Positions 46,180 to 56,419 are shown, counted from the first letter of the stretch. The stretch is DNA of 64,000 nt from JBDTSW01 sp963797835 (GCA_963797835.1 CAWCRN010000019.1:186001-250000), one strand, 5' to 3'. The notes: a model not told the origin generated them from the letters alone. Translations and numbers: made by a program.

Positions 46180-49100
46180 ATGAAGAAGGCCGGAAACAGG
46201 ATCGGATTGTCAAGGATGGCCCGCGCGGCCGTCGCGACGATGCTCGCCGCGGTCACCGTGGCCGTCGCGGTCCCGGCCAGCGGCGCCGGGCCATCCCCGC
46301 TTGACCCCACCTTCGGCTCAGGCGGCGTAGCGACGATCCCGGGCAGCGATCGCTACGAGTCCCAGGGCGCGCCGCTGGTCGCCGCGGACGGGCGCATCGC
46401 GGTCGCGGGGCTGGTCAAGAATTCCTCCGACCGAATCTTCCTCGGGGGGCTCACGGCCTCGGGAGCCACCGACCCCGGGTTCGGTTCGTCGGGCATCGTC
46501 AACACGAGCACGAAGGCCAGCGAGCGACGGGCGGCGACCGCCCGGCTCACGGACGGGAAGCTCCTTGTTGCGGGCCGAAGCGACTCCGGGAAGCTCCAGC
46601 TCGAGCGGTTCACTCCGGAGGGCGCGCGCGACACGAGCTTCGGCAGCAACGGGACCCTGGCGGTGACGATCGCCGGTGGCCACTCGGTGCCGGTGGCGCT
46701 GACCACGTCGGGGAACTCCACCTTCGTCGCCCTGACTCACGCCTCCCCCTCCTCGCGCAAGGGGTTCACGGTCGCCAAGCTCACCACCACGGGCCTCGAC
46801 TCCAGCTTCGGCAGCGGCGGGGTCGCGCACATGAGCTTCGGCTCGACCTTCGGGCAGGCCTTCGACGTCGCCCTCACCGGCTCCGGCAAGATCCTCATGA
46901 CCGGCTCGCTCGGTCAGCTGGGCACGACGGGATCGAACACCAAGCTGGTTCGCCTGCTCCCGTCCGGCGCGCGCGACAACAGCTTCGACGGCGACGGGCT
47001 GCACCAGATCGACGCGACGCAGGCCAACCGGGCCGACCATGGCGTCGCGGTGATTCCGGTGGGTGACTCGATGTACGTCGTCAGCGCGGCCGACGGCAAG
47101 ACGGCCGTCGCCAAGCTGGCCTCCTCGGGGGCCCTCGACACCTCCTTCGCGGGCGACGGGATCGCCCAGGGCCTGGCGCCCAGCGGAGCCGGCTTCGTCC
47201 CCGCCGACGCCGTGCGCGACGCCCAGGGCCGGATCGTCGTCGCGGGCGAGTCGCTCGCGGGCTCCAACACGAGCTGGGCCCTGCTGCGGACGCTGGGCCA
47301 GGGCGCGAGCCCGCTCGACACCGGCTTCGGGAGCCAGGGGTACGCGGTCCTGGAGGAGTGCCGCAACACCGCAGGAAACGGGCCTTCGGGCCTCACGAGC
47401 CCCGACCCGGACACGCTTCTGGTGGCCGGCAGCTGCGGTCAGGCAGGGGCAGTCGCCGTGGCACGCCTGAGCCAGGCGCTGCCGACCGTGCCGCTCGACG
47501 CCAGCCTTCAGATCTCACCCGAGGCCGCGGCCGCCGGCCACGAGCGCATCAACGTGGGCAACCTCGACCCGAGCGCCGTGGTCGGGCAGGGACAGTCGCT
47601 CCAGGGGGCGGCGCTGCGCCGGACCGCCCTCCGCCGCACGGCGCTGAGGCGCACCGCCCTGCGCCGCACGGCGCTGAGGCGCACCGCCCTGCGCCGCACG
47701 GCGCTCGACTCGACCCTGCTGTCCGAGATCCCGCTCGTCGGTACGACCTGGCAGGAGCTGCTGGGGGCGGACGTGCCGCTCCAGACCCTCACGTTCGACG
47801 ACGCCTTCCAGATCAACCCGGAGGGGGTGGGCAACCTCACGCTCGATGACATCGACCCGGAGGCCACCGCGCTCCGGCGCACCAGCCTCGCGTCGCTCGT
47901 GCTCGGCACTCGCCCGCTCGTGTCGCTGCCCGAGCCGTCGGGAGGCTGGTGCGCGTTCATCGCCGCACAGCCCTACAACTGCTCGAACGGCGCCGACCCG
48001 AGCTCCAGCACCCTGTTCGACCTGGAGATCGGCGGCGACGACCTGTCCGGCTACTACGAGACGCCGATCGCGCTGACGGCTATCGACCTCGGCGCGGGCG
48101 ACGATCGAGCGCCCCTCGCCGACTACCGGCTCGCGGAGATGGACATGAACGTGAGGCCCTTCCGCGAGACCCGCGCCGCCGACGTCCAGTCGATCCTGGC
48201 CTGCGCTCCGGGCTGCTCGGGCACGCTCGCGGACCTCTCCCCCGCCGAGCTGGGCGACGCCACGGTCGGGGAGCTGGTGGCGCTGCTGCCCGTGGCGAGC
48301 CTGGATGAGCTATCGGTCGGCGAGGCGCTCGCCGCCCTGGTCCCCGCATCCGAGATCCCCTACGAGCTGACCAACGAGGTGCGCCTGCTCGACGAGGCGG
48401 AGTTCCGCGACGAGAGCCTCCAGTCCTTCGTCGTCACGTTCTCGGTCGACTGCGGAGGCCGCGGCGGCCTGCGCGCCGTGCTCGAGCTGGCCGGCGACGC
48501 CCGTCCCGTGCCGGGGAGCGCGACACTCGCGGTCGGCGCGGGGCCGCCCGCCCCGCTCGACGACCCGTCCGACGACGACGAGGGGAACCCCGTCTACGAC
48601 ATCGAGTCGGCGTGCGCATCCAGGTCCGGAGCGACGAGCGGCGAGCTGCGCTTCGACGTGGAGGCCGGCTCCGTGCTCGGGTTCGGCACCTCCACCATTC
48701 GGATCGAGAGCGACTTCGGAGATGCGGAGGGCGACGGCATCTCCCAGGTCGACGACAGCCGCGACCCGGGCGATGAGCTGGAGCAGTCGCTGCCGCTCAC
48801 GACCGAGGAGATCCGTACCGGGCACATCGCGAGCGACACGGACATCGACACCTTCGCGTTCACCGGCGTCCCGGGCGAGACGACGATCTCGCTCGCGCAC
48901 CTGCCGGCCGACTTCGACCTCGCGGTCCTCGGGCCCGATCTCGGCCCGCCGGCGACCGCGCTGCGCCGCACCGCGCTGCGCCGGACCGACCTGAGCGCGA
49001 CCGCGTTGCCGGACGCGAGCGGCGAGCCCACCGACCCCGGGGTGCTGGCGCCGGACACGGTCGAGGACCTCGCCCTGCGCCGCACGGCGTTGCGCCGCAC

Positions 49101-52100
49101 CGCCCTGCGCCGGACCTCGCTCAACCGTGGCACGGCCGACGAGGCGGCGACCTTCGAGATCCGCCCGGAGGAGGCCGGCGAGACCTTTTACGCGCAGGTG
49201 ATCGGCTACAACGGCGCCTCCCACTCCGAGCCGTACGTGATCCGCCGCGTGGACCGGCCGGCCGAGCCGCCGCGCGAGTGCCCCTCGCGCTCGCTGGGCT
49301 CGTCGCTTCAGACCCCGTTCCCCGCGGCCGTCCCCGAGAACACCCAGGCGCTGTACCTGGTGCATCCGGGCCGGATGGCGGCGCGCGACGGCGCGGCCGC
49401 GACCCAGGCGATGATGACCCGCCTCGAGGTCCTCGCGGGCAACACGAACGGCGTGGTCGTTCCGGTTGGGGACGACCCGCAGGTCGATACGGACGCCGGC
49501 TTCACGGCGCTCGACGCCAACCCCTGCTCGGCGGCGCGCAACAACCGGGTCGTCGCCGACGTCAACGCCGTGGTCGATCACGTGCGCGAGATGGGCAACG
49601 GGCTGCCCGAGCTGCGGTCCATCGTGATCGTCGGCCCCGACGAGGTCCTGCCGCAGGGGCGGGTGCCCGACCACACCGAGGTCGCGAACGAGGACGAGTA
49701 CGCCGAGGACGCCGCCTTCGACAGCGACGGCGACGGCGACCTCGACGACAACTCGGTCTCCGGTTCGCTCCGCGACGGCTACGTTCTCTCCGACGACCCC
49801 TACGGCGACTTCGACCCGGGGCAGCGCCTGTGGGTGCCGGACGTCGCGCTGGGGCGCCTGGTCGAGACCCCGGACCAGATCCGCGGCCAGATCGACGACT
49901 TCCTCGACTCCGACGGCGTCCTTGACCCCGGCCGTGCTTTCGTCACCGGCTACGACTTCATCACCGACGGCGCCACCGCGCAGCGCGACGCGCTCGCCGC
50001 GCGCGTCGGCGACCCGGCGACGCAGAGCCGGATCGACGAGACCTGGACCGCGGGCGACGCGGCGGCCGGGCTCGCGGCGCCCGGTGCCGGATTCCTCGCG
50101 GTCAACGCCCACTACGACCACTTCCGCCTGCTCCCGGCCGCGGCCTTCAACGGCTCCGTGCCGGACCTCTTGAGCGCCCGCCAGACGGCGCCCCCTGCCG
50201 GGAGCGCGATCTTCACCATCGGCTGCCACAGCGGCCTCAACCTCGCGATCGCGGGCACGGGCGGCAACCCCGACCCGAAGCTGGGCGACTGGGCGGAGGA
50301 GATGACCGCCCAGCGCGGCTCGGTCTACGCCGCGAACACCGGCTACGGCTACGGCGACAGCGAGGCCGTGGCCTACTCCGAGCGGCTGATGGCCGAGTAC
50401 GCGGCCCACCTCGCGGCGGGCGATGTCACGACGGGCCAGGCGCTGATGTTCGCGAAGCAGGCCACGTCGGCGAACATCGGCGTCTACGACGACTACTGGC
50501 ACAAGGCCGCGATGGAGGCGACCTTCTACGGCCTGCCCATGTACCGGATCGGGGACGACGGCGGCGTCGGCGCGCCGGCGCTGCCGCCCGTACCCGACGG
50601 CCCCGGCGGGCCCGGCGAGCGTTCCAGCACCGAGCTGGACTTCCCCGACCTGGGCGACCGGCTGAACATGGTCGATACCGATCGCGGCACCTACTGGCAG
50701 GTCGACGACGAGGAGCCGCTCGTCGTCCAGCACCGGCCGATCCAGCCGAAGACGACCGAGGACGTGACCCTCGAGGGCGAGGGCGAGGCGCGCGCCTTCC
50801 TGTTCGAGGAGCTGACCACGCGGGACTTCCGCCCGGTGGACCCCGTGATCGCCACGCCGACGATCGACACCTCCGAACACGAGCCCGAGCCCGAGGCGGA
50901 CTCGCCGCTCTTCCCGGCCCGGCTCGCGACCGTGGCGCCCGAGGCGACGCCCGAGGGCCGGCGCGAGACGCTTACGCTGGTCGCCGGAGCGTTCCGCCAG
51001 GACACCCAGAGGCTCATGAGCAGCGCCGGCGGGCGGGTGCTGCGTTCGACCAGCGACGACTTCGAGCCGCCGACCATCCGGCGCGTCGACGGGCAGGTGA
51101 ACGGCTCGGCGTTCAGCGTCCGCGTCGAGGTGGACGGCGACGACGCCCTCGGCGGCAACGTGCTCTACCTGACCGACGCCGACCTGGCCGCGGGGGGCGA
51201 GCTCACCTGGCATCGCGCGGAGCTCTCGACGATCTCCAACGGCGTCCTCGGCACCGGCGGGGTGCTGCCGTCGGGCACGAGGGTCGAGGAGGCGCTGGTC
51301 CAGGTCTACGACACCTCCTACAACCTGGCGGTCTCGAACAACAAGGTGGACGGCCACACGTTCACTCCACCCTCCGGGACGGGCGCCGAGACACCCCGGG
51401 TCGTACTCGAGCCGGGCTTGCCCCCCAGCGGCTACTACTCGTCGGGCGCGCCCACGGTGAGCCTCGAGACCGGCCCCGAGCACGCCGACGCGATCTTCGA
51501 GTACAGCGTCGACGGCGACGCGTTCCAGCGCTACGCCGGGCCGTTCCAGCTCGAGGGCGACACCGAGGGCGAGCATCTCGTGGAGTTCCGTGGGAGCGAC
51601 GACTCGAGCGCCTCCCAGCGCTTCGCCGTGGACACGCAGCCGCCGACGATCCTCGCCGACCTCGACCGGACGCCGAACGGCGACGGCTGGCACAACGGGC
51701 CCGTGACCGTCAGCTTCCGTTGCGCCGACGCCGTCTCCGGGGTCGAGGACTGTCCCGAGCCCGTGACGCTCACGGACGGCAGCGGCCAGAGCGTCTCCGG
51801 CACCGCCACCGACGGCGCCGGCCACACGGCCTCGGTCACCGTGAGCGACATCAACATCGACACGGCGGCGCCCGGTACCTCCGCAACGGTGCAGGGAGCG
51901 CCCAACGCCGCAGGCTGGTTCCGCAACCCGGTCGACGTCGTGTTCGAGTGCAGCGACGCCCTCTCCGGCCTCGCCTCCTGCGGTGACGTTCCCGTGTCCG
52001 GCGCGCCCGCGTCGGCGACGCGGACGGTCGCGGTGACGGCCGAGGGCCGCGACCAGACGATCACGAGGGACGCCGCGGACGTCGCCGGCAACACGGCGAC

Positions 52101-52431
52101 GGCGAGCGTCTCGGACCTCGACATCGACCTCACCGACCCAACCGTGGCGATCACGACGCCGAGCTCGATCATCGTCGGCCCCAACCAGCGCCTGCGCGGG
52201 ACCGCGTTCGACGCCACGTCGGGGATCGCCTCGATCCGGGTGCGCTACACGTCACTCCTCGGGCGGGTCGTCGAGCGCAACGCCGACGCGATCAACTGCG
52301 CGGCGAGCGGCTCCTGCACGTGGACCGCCCCGCTGCCGGGAACGGGCATCTGGAAGGCCCGGGTGACCGCCACCGACAGCGCCGGGCGAACCGGCACCAC
52401 CACCGGCCCGTTCACCATCAGGATCGACTGA
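46180..52431 (+). CDS. Giant secreted protein with delta-60 repeats, ALRRT pentapeptides, C25-like protease domain and Ig-like repeats
   Basis: 2083 residues, one frame. Signal peptide (AAVATMLAAVTVAVAVPASG). Residues about 45-440: delta-60-type repeats (PLDPTFGSGGVATI, DTSFGSNGT, DSSFGSGGVA, DTSFAGDGIA). Three clusters of ALRRT pentapeptides: 478-507, 927-941 and 965-984. A PPC-like region near 880-925 (DIDTFAFTGVPGE). A caspase/gingipain-like domain about 1055-1460 with catalytic candidates H1311 or H1314 (NAHYDHF) and C1349 (TIGCHSGLN), as in family C25. A calcium-type DSDGDGDLDD loop. Ig-like repeats from about 1740 to the end. A long surface or secreted factor, perhaps a protease. ATG with a G-rich run upstream; its end overlaps the converging cyclase gene by 14 bp. 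Confidence 0.85.
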   Translation: MKKAGNRIGLSRMARAAVATMLAAVTVAVAVPASGAGPSPLDPTFGSGGVATIPGSDRYESQGAPLVAADGRIAVAGLVKNSSDRIFLGGLTASGATDPGFGSSGIVNTSTKASERRAATARLTDGKLLVAGRSDSGKLQLERFTPEGARDTSFGSNGTLAVTIAGGHSVPVALTTSGNSTFVALTHASPSSRKGFTVAKLTTTGLDSSFGSGGVAHMSFGSTFGQAFDVALTGSGKILMTGSLGQLGTTGSNTKLVRLLPSGARDNSFDGDGLHQIDATQANRADHGVAVIPVGDSMYVVSAADGKTAVAKLASSGALDTSFAGDGIAQGLAPSGAGFVPADAVRDAQGRIVVAGESLAGSNTSWALLRTLGQGASPLDTGFGSQGYAVLEECRNTAGNGPSGLTSPDPDTLLVAGSCGQAGAVAVARLSQALPTVPLDASLQISPEAAAAGHERINVGNLDPSAVVGQGQSLQGAALRRTALRRTALRRTALRRTALRRTALRRTALDSTLLSEIPLVGTTWQELLGADVPLQTLTFDDAFQINPEGVGNLTLDDIDPEATALRRTSLASLVLGTRPLVSLPEPSGGWCAFIAAQPYNCSNGADPSSSTLFDLEIGGDDLSGYYETPIALTAIDLGAGDDRAPLADYRLAEMDMNVRPFRETRAADVQSILACAPGCSGTLADLSPAELGDATVGELVALLPVASLDELSVGEALAALVPASEIPYELTNEVRLLDEAEFRDESLQSFVVTFSVDCGGRGGLRAVLELAGDARPVPGSATLAVGAGPPAPLDDPSDDDEGNPVYDIESACASRSGATSGELRFDVEAGSVLGFGTSTIRIESDFGDAEGDGISQVDDSRDPGDELEQSLPLTTEEIRTGHIASDTDIDTFAFTGVPGETTISLAHLPADFDLAVLGPDLGPPATALRRTALRRTDLSATALPDASGEPTDPGVLAPDTVEDLALRRTALRRTALRRTSLNRGTADEAATFEIRPEEAGETFYAQVIGYNGASHSEPYVIRRVDRPAEPPRECPSRSLGSSLQTPFPAAVPENTQALYLVHPGRMAARDGAAATQAMMTRLEVLAGNTNGVVVPVGDDPQVDTDAGFTALDANPCSAARNNRVVADVNAVVDHVREMGNGLPELRSIVIVGPDEVLPQGRVPDHTEVANEDEYAEDAAFDSDGDGDLDDNSVSGSLRDGYVLSDDPYGDFDPGQRLWVPDVALGRLVETPDQIRGQIDDFLDSDGVLDPGRAFVTGYDFITDGATAQRDALAARVGDPATQSRIDETWTAGDAAAGLAAPGAGFLAVNAHYDHFRLLPAAAFNGSVPDLLSARQTAPPAGSAIFTIGCHSGLNLAIAGTGGNPDPKLGDWAEEMTAQRGSVYAANTGYGYGDSEAVAYSERLMAEYAAHLAAGDVTTGQALMFAKQATSANIGVYDDYWHKAAMEATFYGLPMYRIGDDGGVGAPALPPVPDGPGGPGERSSTELDFPDLGDRLNMVDTDRGTYWQVDDEEPLVVQHRPIQPKTTEDVTLEGEGEARAFLFEELTTRDFRPVDPVIATPTIDTSEHEPEPEADSPLFPARLATVAPEATPEGRRETLTLVAGAFRQDTQRLMSSAGGRVLRSTSDDFEPPTIRRVDGQVNGSAFSVRVEVDGDDALGGNVLYLTDADLAAGGELTWHRAELSTISNGVLGTGGVLPSGTRVEEALVQVYDTSYNLAVSNNKVDGHTFTPPSGTGAETPRVVLEPGLPPSGYYSSGAPTVSLETGPEHADAIFEYSVDGDAFQRYAGPFQLEGDTEGEHLVEFRGSDDSSASQRFAVDTQPPTILADLDRTPNGDGWHNGPVTVSFRCADAVSGVEDCPEPVTLTDGSGQSVSGTATDGAGHTASVTVSDINIDTAAPGTSATVQGAPNAAGWFRNPVDVVFECSDALSGLASCGDVPVSGAPASATRTVAVTAEGRDQTITRDAADVAGNTATASVSDLDIDLTDPTVAITTPSSIIVGPNQRLRGTAFDATSGIASIRVRYTSLLGRVVERNADAINCAASGSCTWTAPLPGTGIWKARVTATDSAGRTGTTTGPFTIRID
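47611..47700 (+). repeat. Tandem 15/30-bp repeat encoding ALRRT
   Basis: Six tandem 15-base units encode ALRRT x6. They also form three 30-base units: 47641-47670 and 47671-47700 are identical, and 47611-47640 differs at a few bases. Further clusters in the same gene at 48958-49002 and 49072-49131 are more diverged at DNA level. Confidence 0.9.
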
Positions 52432-55400
52432 ACCCCGCAAGCGGCGGCTCGGCGACCACCCCGAGGCGCCCGAGCGCCTCCCGCGCCTCCCGCTCGGCCG
52501 ACCGCAGTTCCGACGCTTCGGGGGTCCCCTCTCCGAGCTCCCCGAGCTGGGCCAGCGCCAGGGTGGCGAGCGCCTGGTCGTAGTCGGCGCCTGCCTCGCG
52601 CGCGAGCTCGGCGCTTCGGATAAAGGCCTCCGCCGCGGCGTCCGCATCCCCTGCCCCCCGCGCAGCCTGCCCCCCCAGGCGCTCGATCGCCGCGCGGATC
52701 GCCGGCGTCACGTCGACGCGGCCCACGCTTTGCTTCAGTCGCTCGAGCAGCTTCAGTGCGGCCTCGGGCTCGGACGCGGAGACGAGGCGCTCGGCCTCCC
52801 AGGCGTCGGCCTCGGCGATGAGCGACTCGGAGCCGACGGCCTCGAACTCCGCGCGCGCCTGCGCGAGCAGCTCGGCGGCGCGCTCGTAGTTTCCGCGGCG
52901 GGTCGCGATCCGCCCGAGGTTCTTGAGCGCGGTGCCGACGCCGGTGCGGTAGCGGGCGGCGCGCCAGGTGCCGAGGGCGTCGCGCAGAAGGTCCTCCGCG
53001 TCGTCGATCAGCCCCTGGTCGATCCGGATCTCGGCGATGTTGTTGAGGGCGGTGCCGCGCCCCTCGACGAAGTCGCCCGCCTTCTCGCTAGCGTCGCGGC
53101 TTCGCTCGTAGAAGTCCACCGCTTGCTCCCACTGGCCCTCGTAGTAGGCGTTGACCCCGAGGTTGTTGAGAACGCGCCCCTGCCGGGCGTGGTCGTCGAG
53201 CTGTTCGAAGATGGGCAGGGCAAGGTCGCGGTAGCGCTCGGCCCCGGGGAGCCCGAGGTCGGTGTGGGCCCAGTCCAGCAGGTAGTAGGCGTGCGCCTCG
53301 GTCGCACGGTCGCGGCTTCGCTTCGCCAGCGCCACCGCCTCGTCCAGGTACGGCAGGCACTCCCGCAGGCGACCCGCCCGCAGCCGCGTGGCGCCGTGGG
53401 CCAGCGTCAGCTGGGCGCGAAGCGACTCCCGCGCCCGGCCCGGCTTTCCCCCCTCCACGGTCTTGAGGCCGCGCGTGAACCAGCGAAGCGCCGCCGAGAG
53501 GTGGCGCGAGCTCTCCGCCACCTGGCCCTGGCGCAGGCACAGGCCGGCCTCCACGAGGGGATCGGCCGCGGCCAGCTTACGGGCCTTGGAAAAGGCCTTC
53601 GCGGCCTCGGCGTAGTCGCCCGCCAGCTCAGTTGCATCGCCGAGCGCCTCGGCGACCGCGGCGACCTGCGCAGGGTCCAGGCGGCGCAGGTGGCGCGCGG
53701 CCTCGAGCGCCCCCGTGAAGAACCCGGCGGCTTCGACCGGGGCGGCCCGCCGCACCGCCCGCTCGCCGGCGAGCCGTGCGTAGTGCCACGACTCGGCCCA
53801 CCGGCCGGCCGCGTGGAAGTGGATCGCCAGCAGCTCCGAGTGCGACTCGGCCTCCTCCCCGGCCTCGGCCTCGATCGCCTCCGCCGCCCGCGCGTGCAGC
53901 TCGCGGCGCCGGCGGAAGGAGAGGGCGCCATACGCCGACCTTCGCAGCAGCTCGTGGCGAAACCGGCTGGCGTCTGGGCCCTCGGGACGCAGGAACTCGC
54001 CGAGGCCGGCCAGGGCGAGGTTGAGCGCGACGCGATCGCGCCCGACGAGCTCGGCCAGCAGCGGGATCAGCACAAGGACGCCCAGCACCGACGCCTCCCT
54101 GACCAGCAGGCGGTCGTCGCGCGGGAGGGTGTCGATGCGGGCGGTCATGAGCGCCTCGACGGTGTCCGGCAGCTCGTCCAGCGAATGGCCGGCCCTGACG
54201 GCCGCGATCAGCTCGCCGAGGAGCAGCGGATTGCCCTCGGCACGCTCGAGCAACTCCCGCCTGGTGTCCGTCGGCAGCGCGGCGTCGAGTCCGCCGCCCA
54301 GGACCAGGAGGCGGGCATCGTCGAAGCCGAGCGGCTGGAGCGGGAGCTTGACCACTCCCGGCGCGCCTTCGAGGCTCAGTCCCTCCGGCACGGCACGCCT
54401 GGTGACGATCGCCGCCAACCCGGCGCCGCCCTCTGCGACGGCGGCAGCCCGGTCCGCGGTCGAGGCCCCCCAGCCCACGCGCGGCCCGGTGGTGCGGTCG
54501 GCCGTGAACAGGTGCAGGAGCAGGTCCGAGGAAGCCTCGTCGAGCCAATGTGCGTCCTCGACGACGGTGAGGACCGGGGTCTCCGGCAGGACGAGGTCGA
54601 GCAGGTGGGCGAAGGCCGCGTTCAGGCGCTGGCGGGCGAACTCCGGCGCCAGCGAGGCCGTTTGCGGGGTCGGGTCCAGCTCGAGCCCGAGCGGGATGCC
54701 CAGGAGCGGCAGCCACGGCAGAACCTCCTCGGCGCGCGCCTCGACAAGGGCGGTCAGGAGCGCCGCCGCCTCGGAGTCGGAGGCGTCCGGGGGACACCCG
54801 AGCAGGGCTCGAAGGGGCTCACGTAGCGCCAGGTATGGGCTGTGCGCCCCGTAGGGGCCGGCCTGCACGCGGATCACCGGCATCCCGACGTCCGCGTCCA
54901 GCAGCGCGGCCACAAGGCGCGACTTGCCGATCCCGGGCTCGCCCGTCAGCTCGACGATTCGCCGTCCGCCCGACCCGGCGAAGGCGACCGCCTCCCGCAG
55001 GGCACCGAGCTCCTCGCGCCGGCCGACGAACGGGGTCTCGTGCGGCGCCCGGGCCTGACCCGTGCCGCGCGCCGGGCCAACGATCTCGGCGTGCACCGGC
55101 TCCGACTTCCCCTTGACCGAGAAGGGCTCGAGCCTGGCCCGCTCGAAGCTGTCGCGAACGCGCTCCAGGGTCGCGACGCTCGCGACCACCTGGCCCTCGC
55201 CGGCACGGCCCATGATCCTCGCCGCGAGGTTCACGGTGTCCCCCATCACCGACCAGAAGCGCCGGCGCTCGGGCCCGATGTCGACGGTGAAGGCCTGCCC
55301 TCGGTTCGCCCCCGCGCGCAGCGACAGGGCCACGGGCGTCCCCACGATCGCCCGCAGGGCGTGGAGCAGGCGGTCGGTGTCGTCCGGGGAGGCGGTCGGG

Positions 55401-56320
55401 GCCCCCGCGCAGAGGACGATCTTCCCGGCGTCCCGGTCGGCGTCGGTGGAGACCAGCGTCACTCCCCAATCCCGGCAGGCCCGGGCGGTCGCGGCGAACA
55501 GGTCGTTGAGCTCGACGGCGAGGGCGACTGGGCCCCGGTCGGCCAGCAGCGCGTCGGAGCCGCTGAACTGGACGAAGCCCACACCGATGGTCCGGTGCTC
55601 GCCGTGGCCCGCCCGGTGGTCGTGAAGGTGCGCCGGCAGCCCGGGTCGCGGGTCGATCCCCGTCCTGGCCACCACCGGCTCCAGGGCGTCGTTGAGGGCG
55701 ACGTCGAGGAGCATGCGCCCTCCCCCGCGCGCCTCGCCGACGCTCCCATCGCCGAGCTCCTGGCGGGTGCCGGGGGAGATGATCACCTCGCCCGCCTCGG
55801 CCAGCCCCTCCATCTCCACCACCTGGCTGGCGAGGGGTCCCGCGACGATCAGCTCGCGGGGTGCGTCGCCGGCGAGGAAGAGATGACCCAGGCCCGAGGC
55901 GACCCCGGCCGAGACCGAGAGCTGAGCCCGGCGGCCGGGGAGCACCCTCAGCCCGGCGAGCTGGTCCTGGATGCCCAGCGCCACCGCGCATGCCCGGCGG
56001 GCATGTTCGTCCCCCTGGAATAGGACCAGGATCGCGTCGCCACCGAACTTGAGCAACTCCCCCGCCCCACGCTCGACCTGAGCCAGCATCGCCGCGAAGA
56101 TCGCGTTGACCGCGTCCGTCAGCTGCTCGGCCCCGATCTGCCCCCGGCGGCCGAGGCGCTCGCTCAGGCTCGTGAAGCCGGAGACGTCCGCGAAGAGCAG
56201 CGAGCAGTCCAGCTCACGCCAGCGGGTCTCGGGCTCGTCCGCGAGCCAGCCGAGATGGGTAGGCGCGAGGTACGCAGCCAGCGGGTCGCGCTCCACCGAA
56301 GACCCGATCCGCGCCGTCAC
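52418..56320 (-). CDS. Tandem-cyclase protein with ATPase and TPR regions, soluble-adenylyl-cyclase-like
   Basis: 1300 residues, one frame. Two class III cyclase domains lie before an ATPase and a long TPR-like tail. C1 (about 38-185) has both metal Asp, D45 (LLFADVSGFT) and D95 (KFGGDAILVLF), but no Asn/Arg pair. C2 (about 242-380) lacks the metal Asp (FVQFSGSD) but has K300, S357, N364 and R368 (GDTVNLAARI). The two halves complement each other as in mammalian sAC and transmembrane cyclases. ATPase: GEPGIGKSRLV near 460, TVVEDAHWLDEAS. TPR: AEALGDATELAGDYAEAAKAF, LNNLGVNAYYEGQWEQAVDFY. GTG start at 56320, converging on the giant gene. It should make cAMP in response to an unknown signal; bicarbonate or nucleotide sensing is speculation. 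Confidence 0.9.
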   Translation of the reverse strand: MTARIGSSVERDPLAAYLAPTHLGWLADEPETRWRELDCSLLFADVSGFTSLSERLGRRGQIGAEQLTDAVNAIFAAMLAQVERGAGELLKFGGDAILVLFQGDEHARRACAVALGIQDQLAGLRVLPGRRAQLSVSAGVASGLGHLFLAGDAPRELIVAGPLASQVVEMEGLAEAGEVIISPGTRQELGDGSVGEARGGGRMLLDVALNDALEPVVARTGIDPRPGLPAHLHDHRAGHGEHRTIGVGFVQFSGSDALLADRGPVALAVELNDLFAATARACRDWGVTLVSTDADRDAGKIVLCAGAPTASPDDTDRLLHALRAIVGTPVALSLRAGANRGQAFTVDIGPERRRFWSVMGDTVNLAARIMGRAGEGQVVASVATLERVRDSFERARLEPFSVKGKSEPVHAEIVGPARGTGQARAPHETPFVGRREELGALREAVAFAGSGGRRIVELTGEPGIGKSRLVAALLDADVGMPVIRVQAGPYGAHSPYLALREPLRALLGCPPDASDSEAAALLTALVEARAEEVLPWLPLLGIPLGLELDPTPQTASLAPEFARQRLNAAFAHLLDLVLPETPVLTVVEDAHWLDEASSDLLLHLFTADRTTGPRVGWGASTADRAAAVAEGGAGLAAIVTRRAVPEGLSLEGAPGVVKLPLQPLGFDDARLLVLGGGLDAALPTDTRRELLERAEGNPLLLGELIAAVRAGHSLDELPDTVEALMTARIDTLPRDDRLLVREASVLGVLVLIPLLAELVGRDRVALNLALAGLGEFLRPEGPDASRFRHELLRRSAYGALSFRRRRELHARAAEAIEAEAGEEAESHSELLAIHFHAAGRWAESWHYARLAGERAVRRAAPVEAAGFFTGALEAARHLRRLDPAQVAAVAEALGDATELAGDYAEAAKAFSKARKLAAADPLVEAGLCLRQGQVAESSRHLSAALRWFTRGLKTVEGGKPGRARESLRAQLTLAHGATRLRAGRLRECLPYLDEAVALAKRSRDRATEAHAYYLLDWAHTDLGLPGAERYRDLALPIFEQLDDHARQGRVLNNLGVNAYYEGQWEQAVDFYERSRDASEKAGDFVEGRGTALNNIAEIRIDQGLIDDAEDLLRDALGTWRAARYRTGVGTALKNLGRIATRRGNYERAAELLAQARAEFEAVGSESLIAEADAWEAERLVSASEPEAALKLLERLKQSVGRVDVTPAIRAAIERLGGQAARGAGDADAAAEAFIRSAELAREAGADYDQALATLALAQLGELGEGTPEASELRSAEREAREALGRLGVVAEPPLAGFSRS

Positions 56321-56419
56321 GCGGCGGACGCTACCAGCGTGTCAGCGCTCGTCGCCGATCTTGAGCAGCCACACCAGCCCGCTGGGCCCTGCGCCTGTTC
56401 TCGACCGAGCCGAGCTGAG

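Noticed and set aside
56328..56340. ACGCT-ACC-AGCGT palindrome upstream of the tandem-cyclase GTG.
   Set aside because: Five-base arms occur often by chance; no promoter elements support it.
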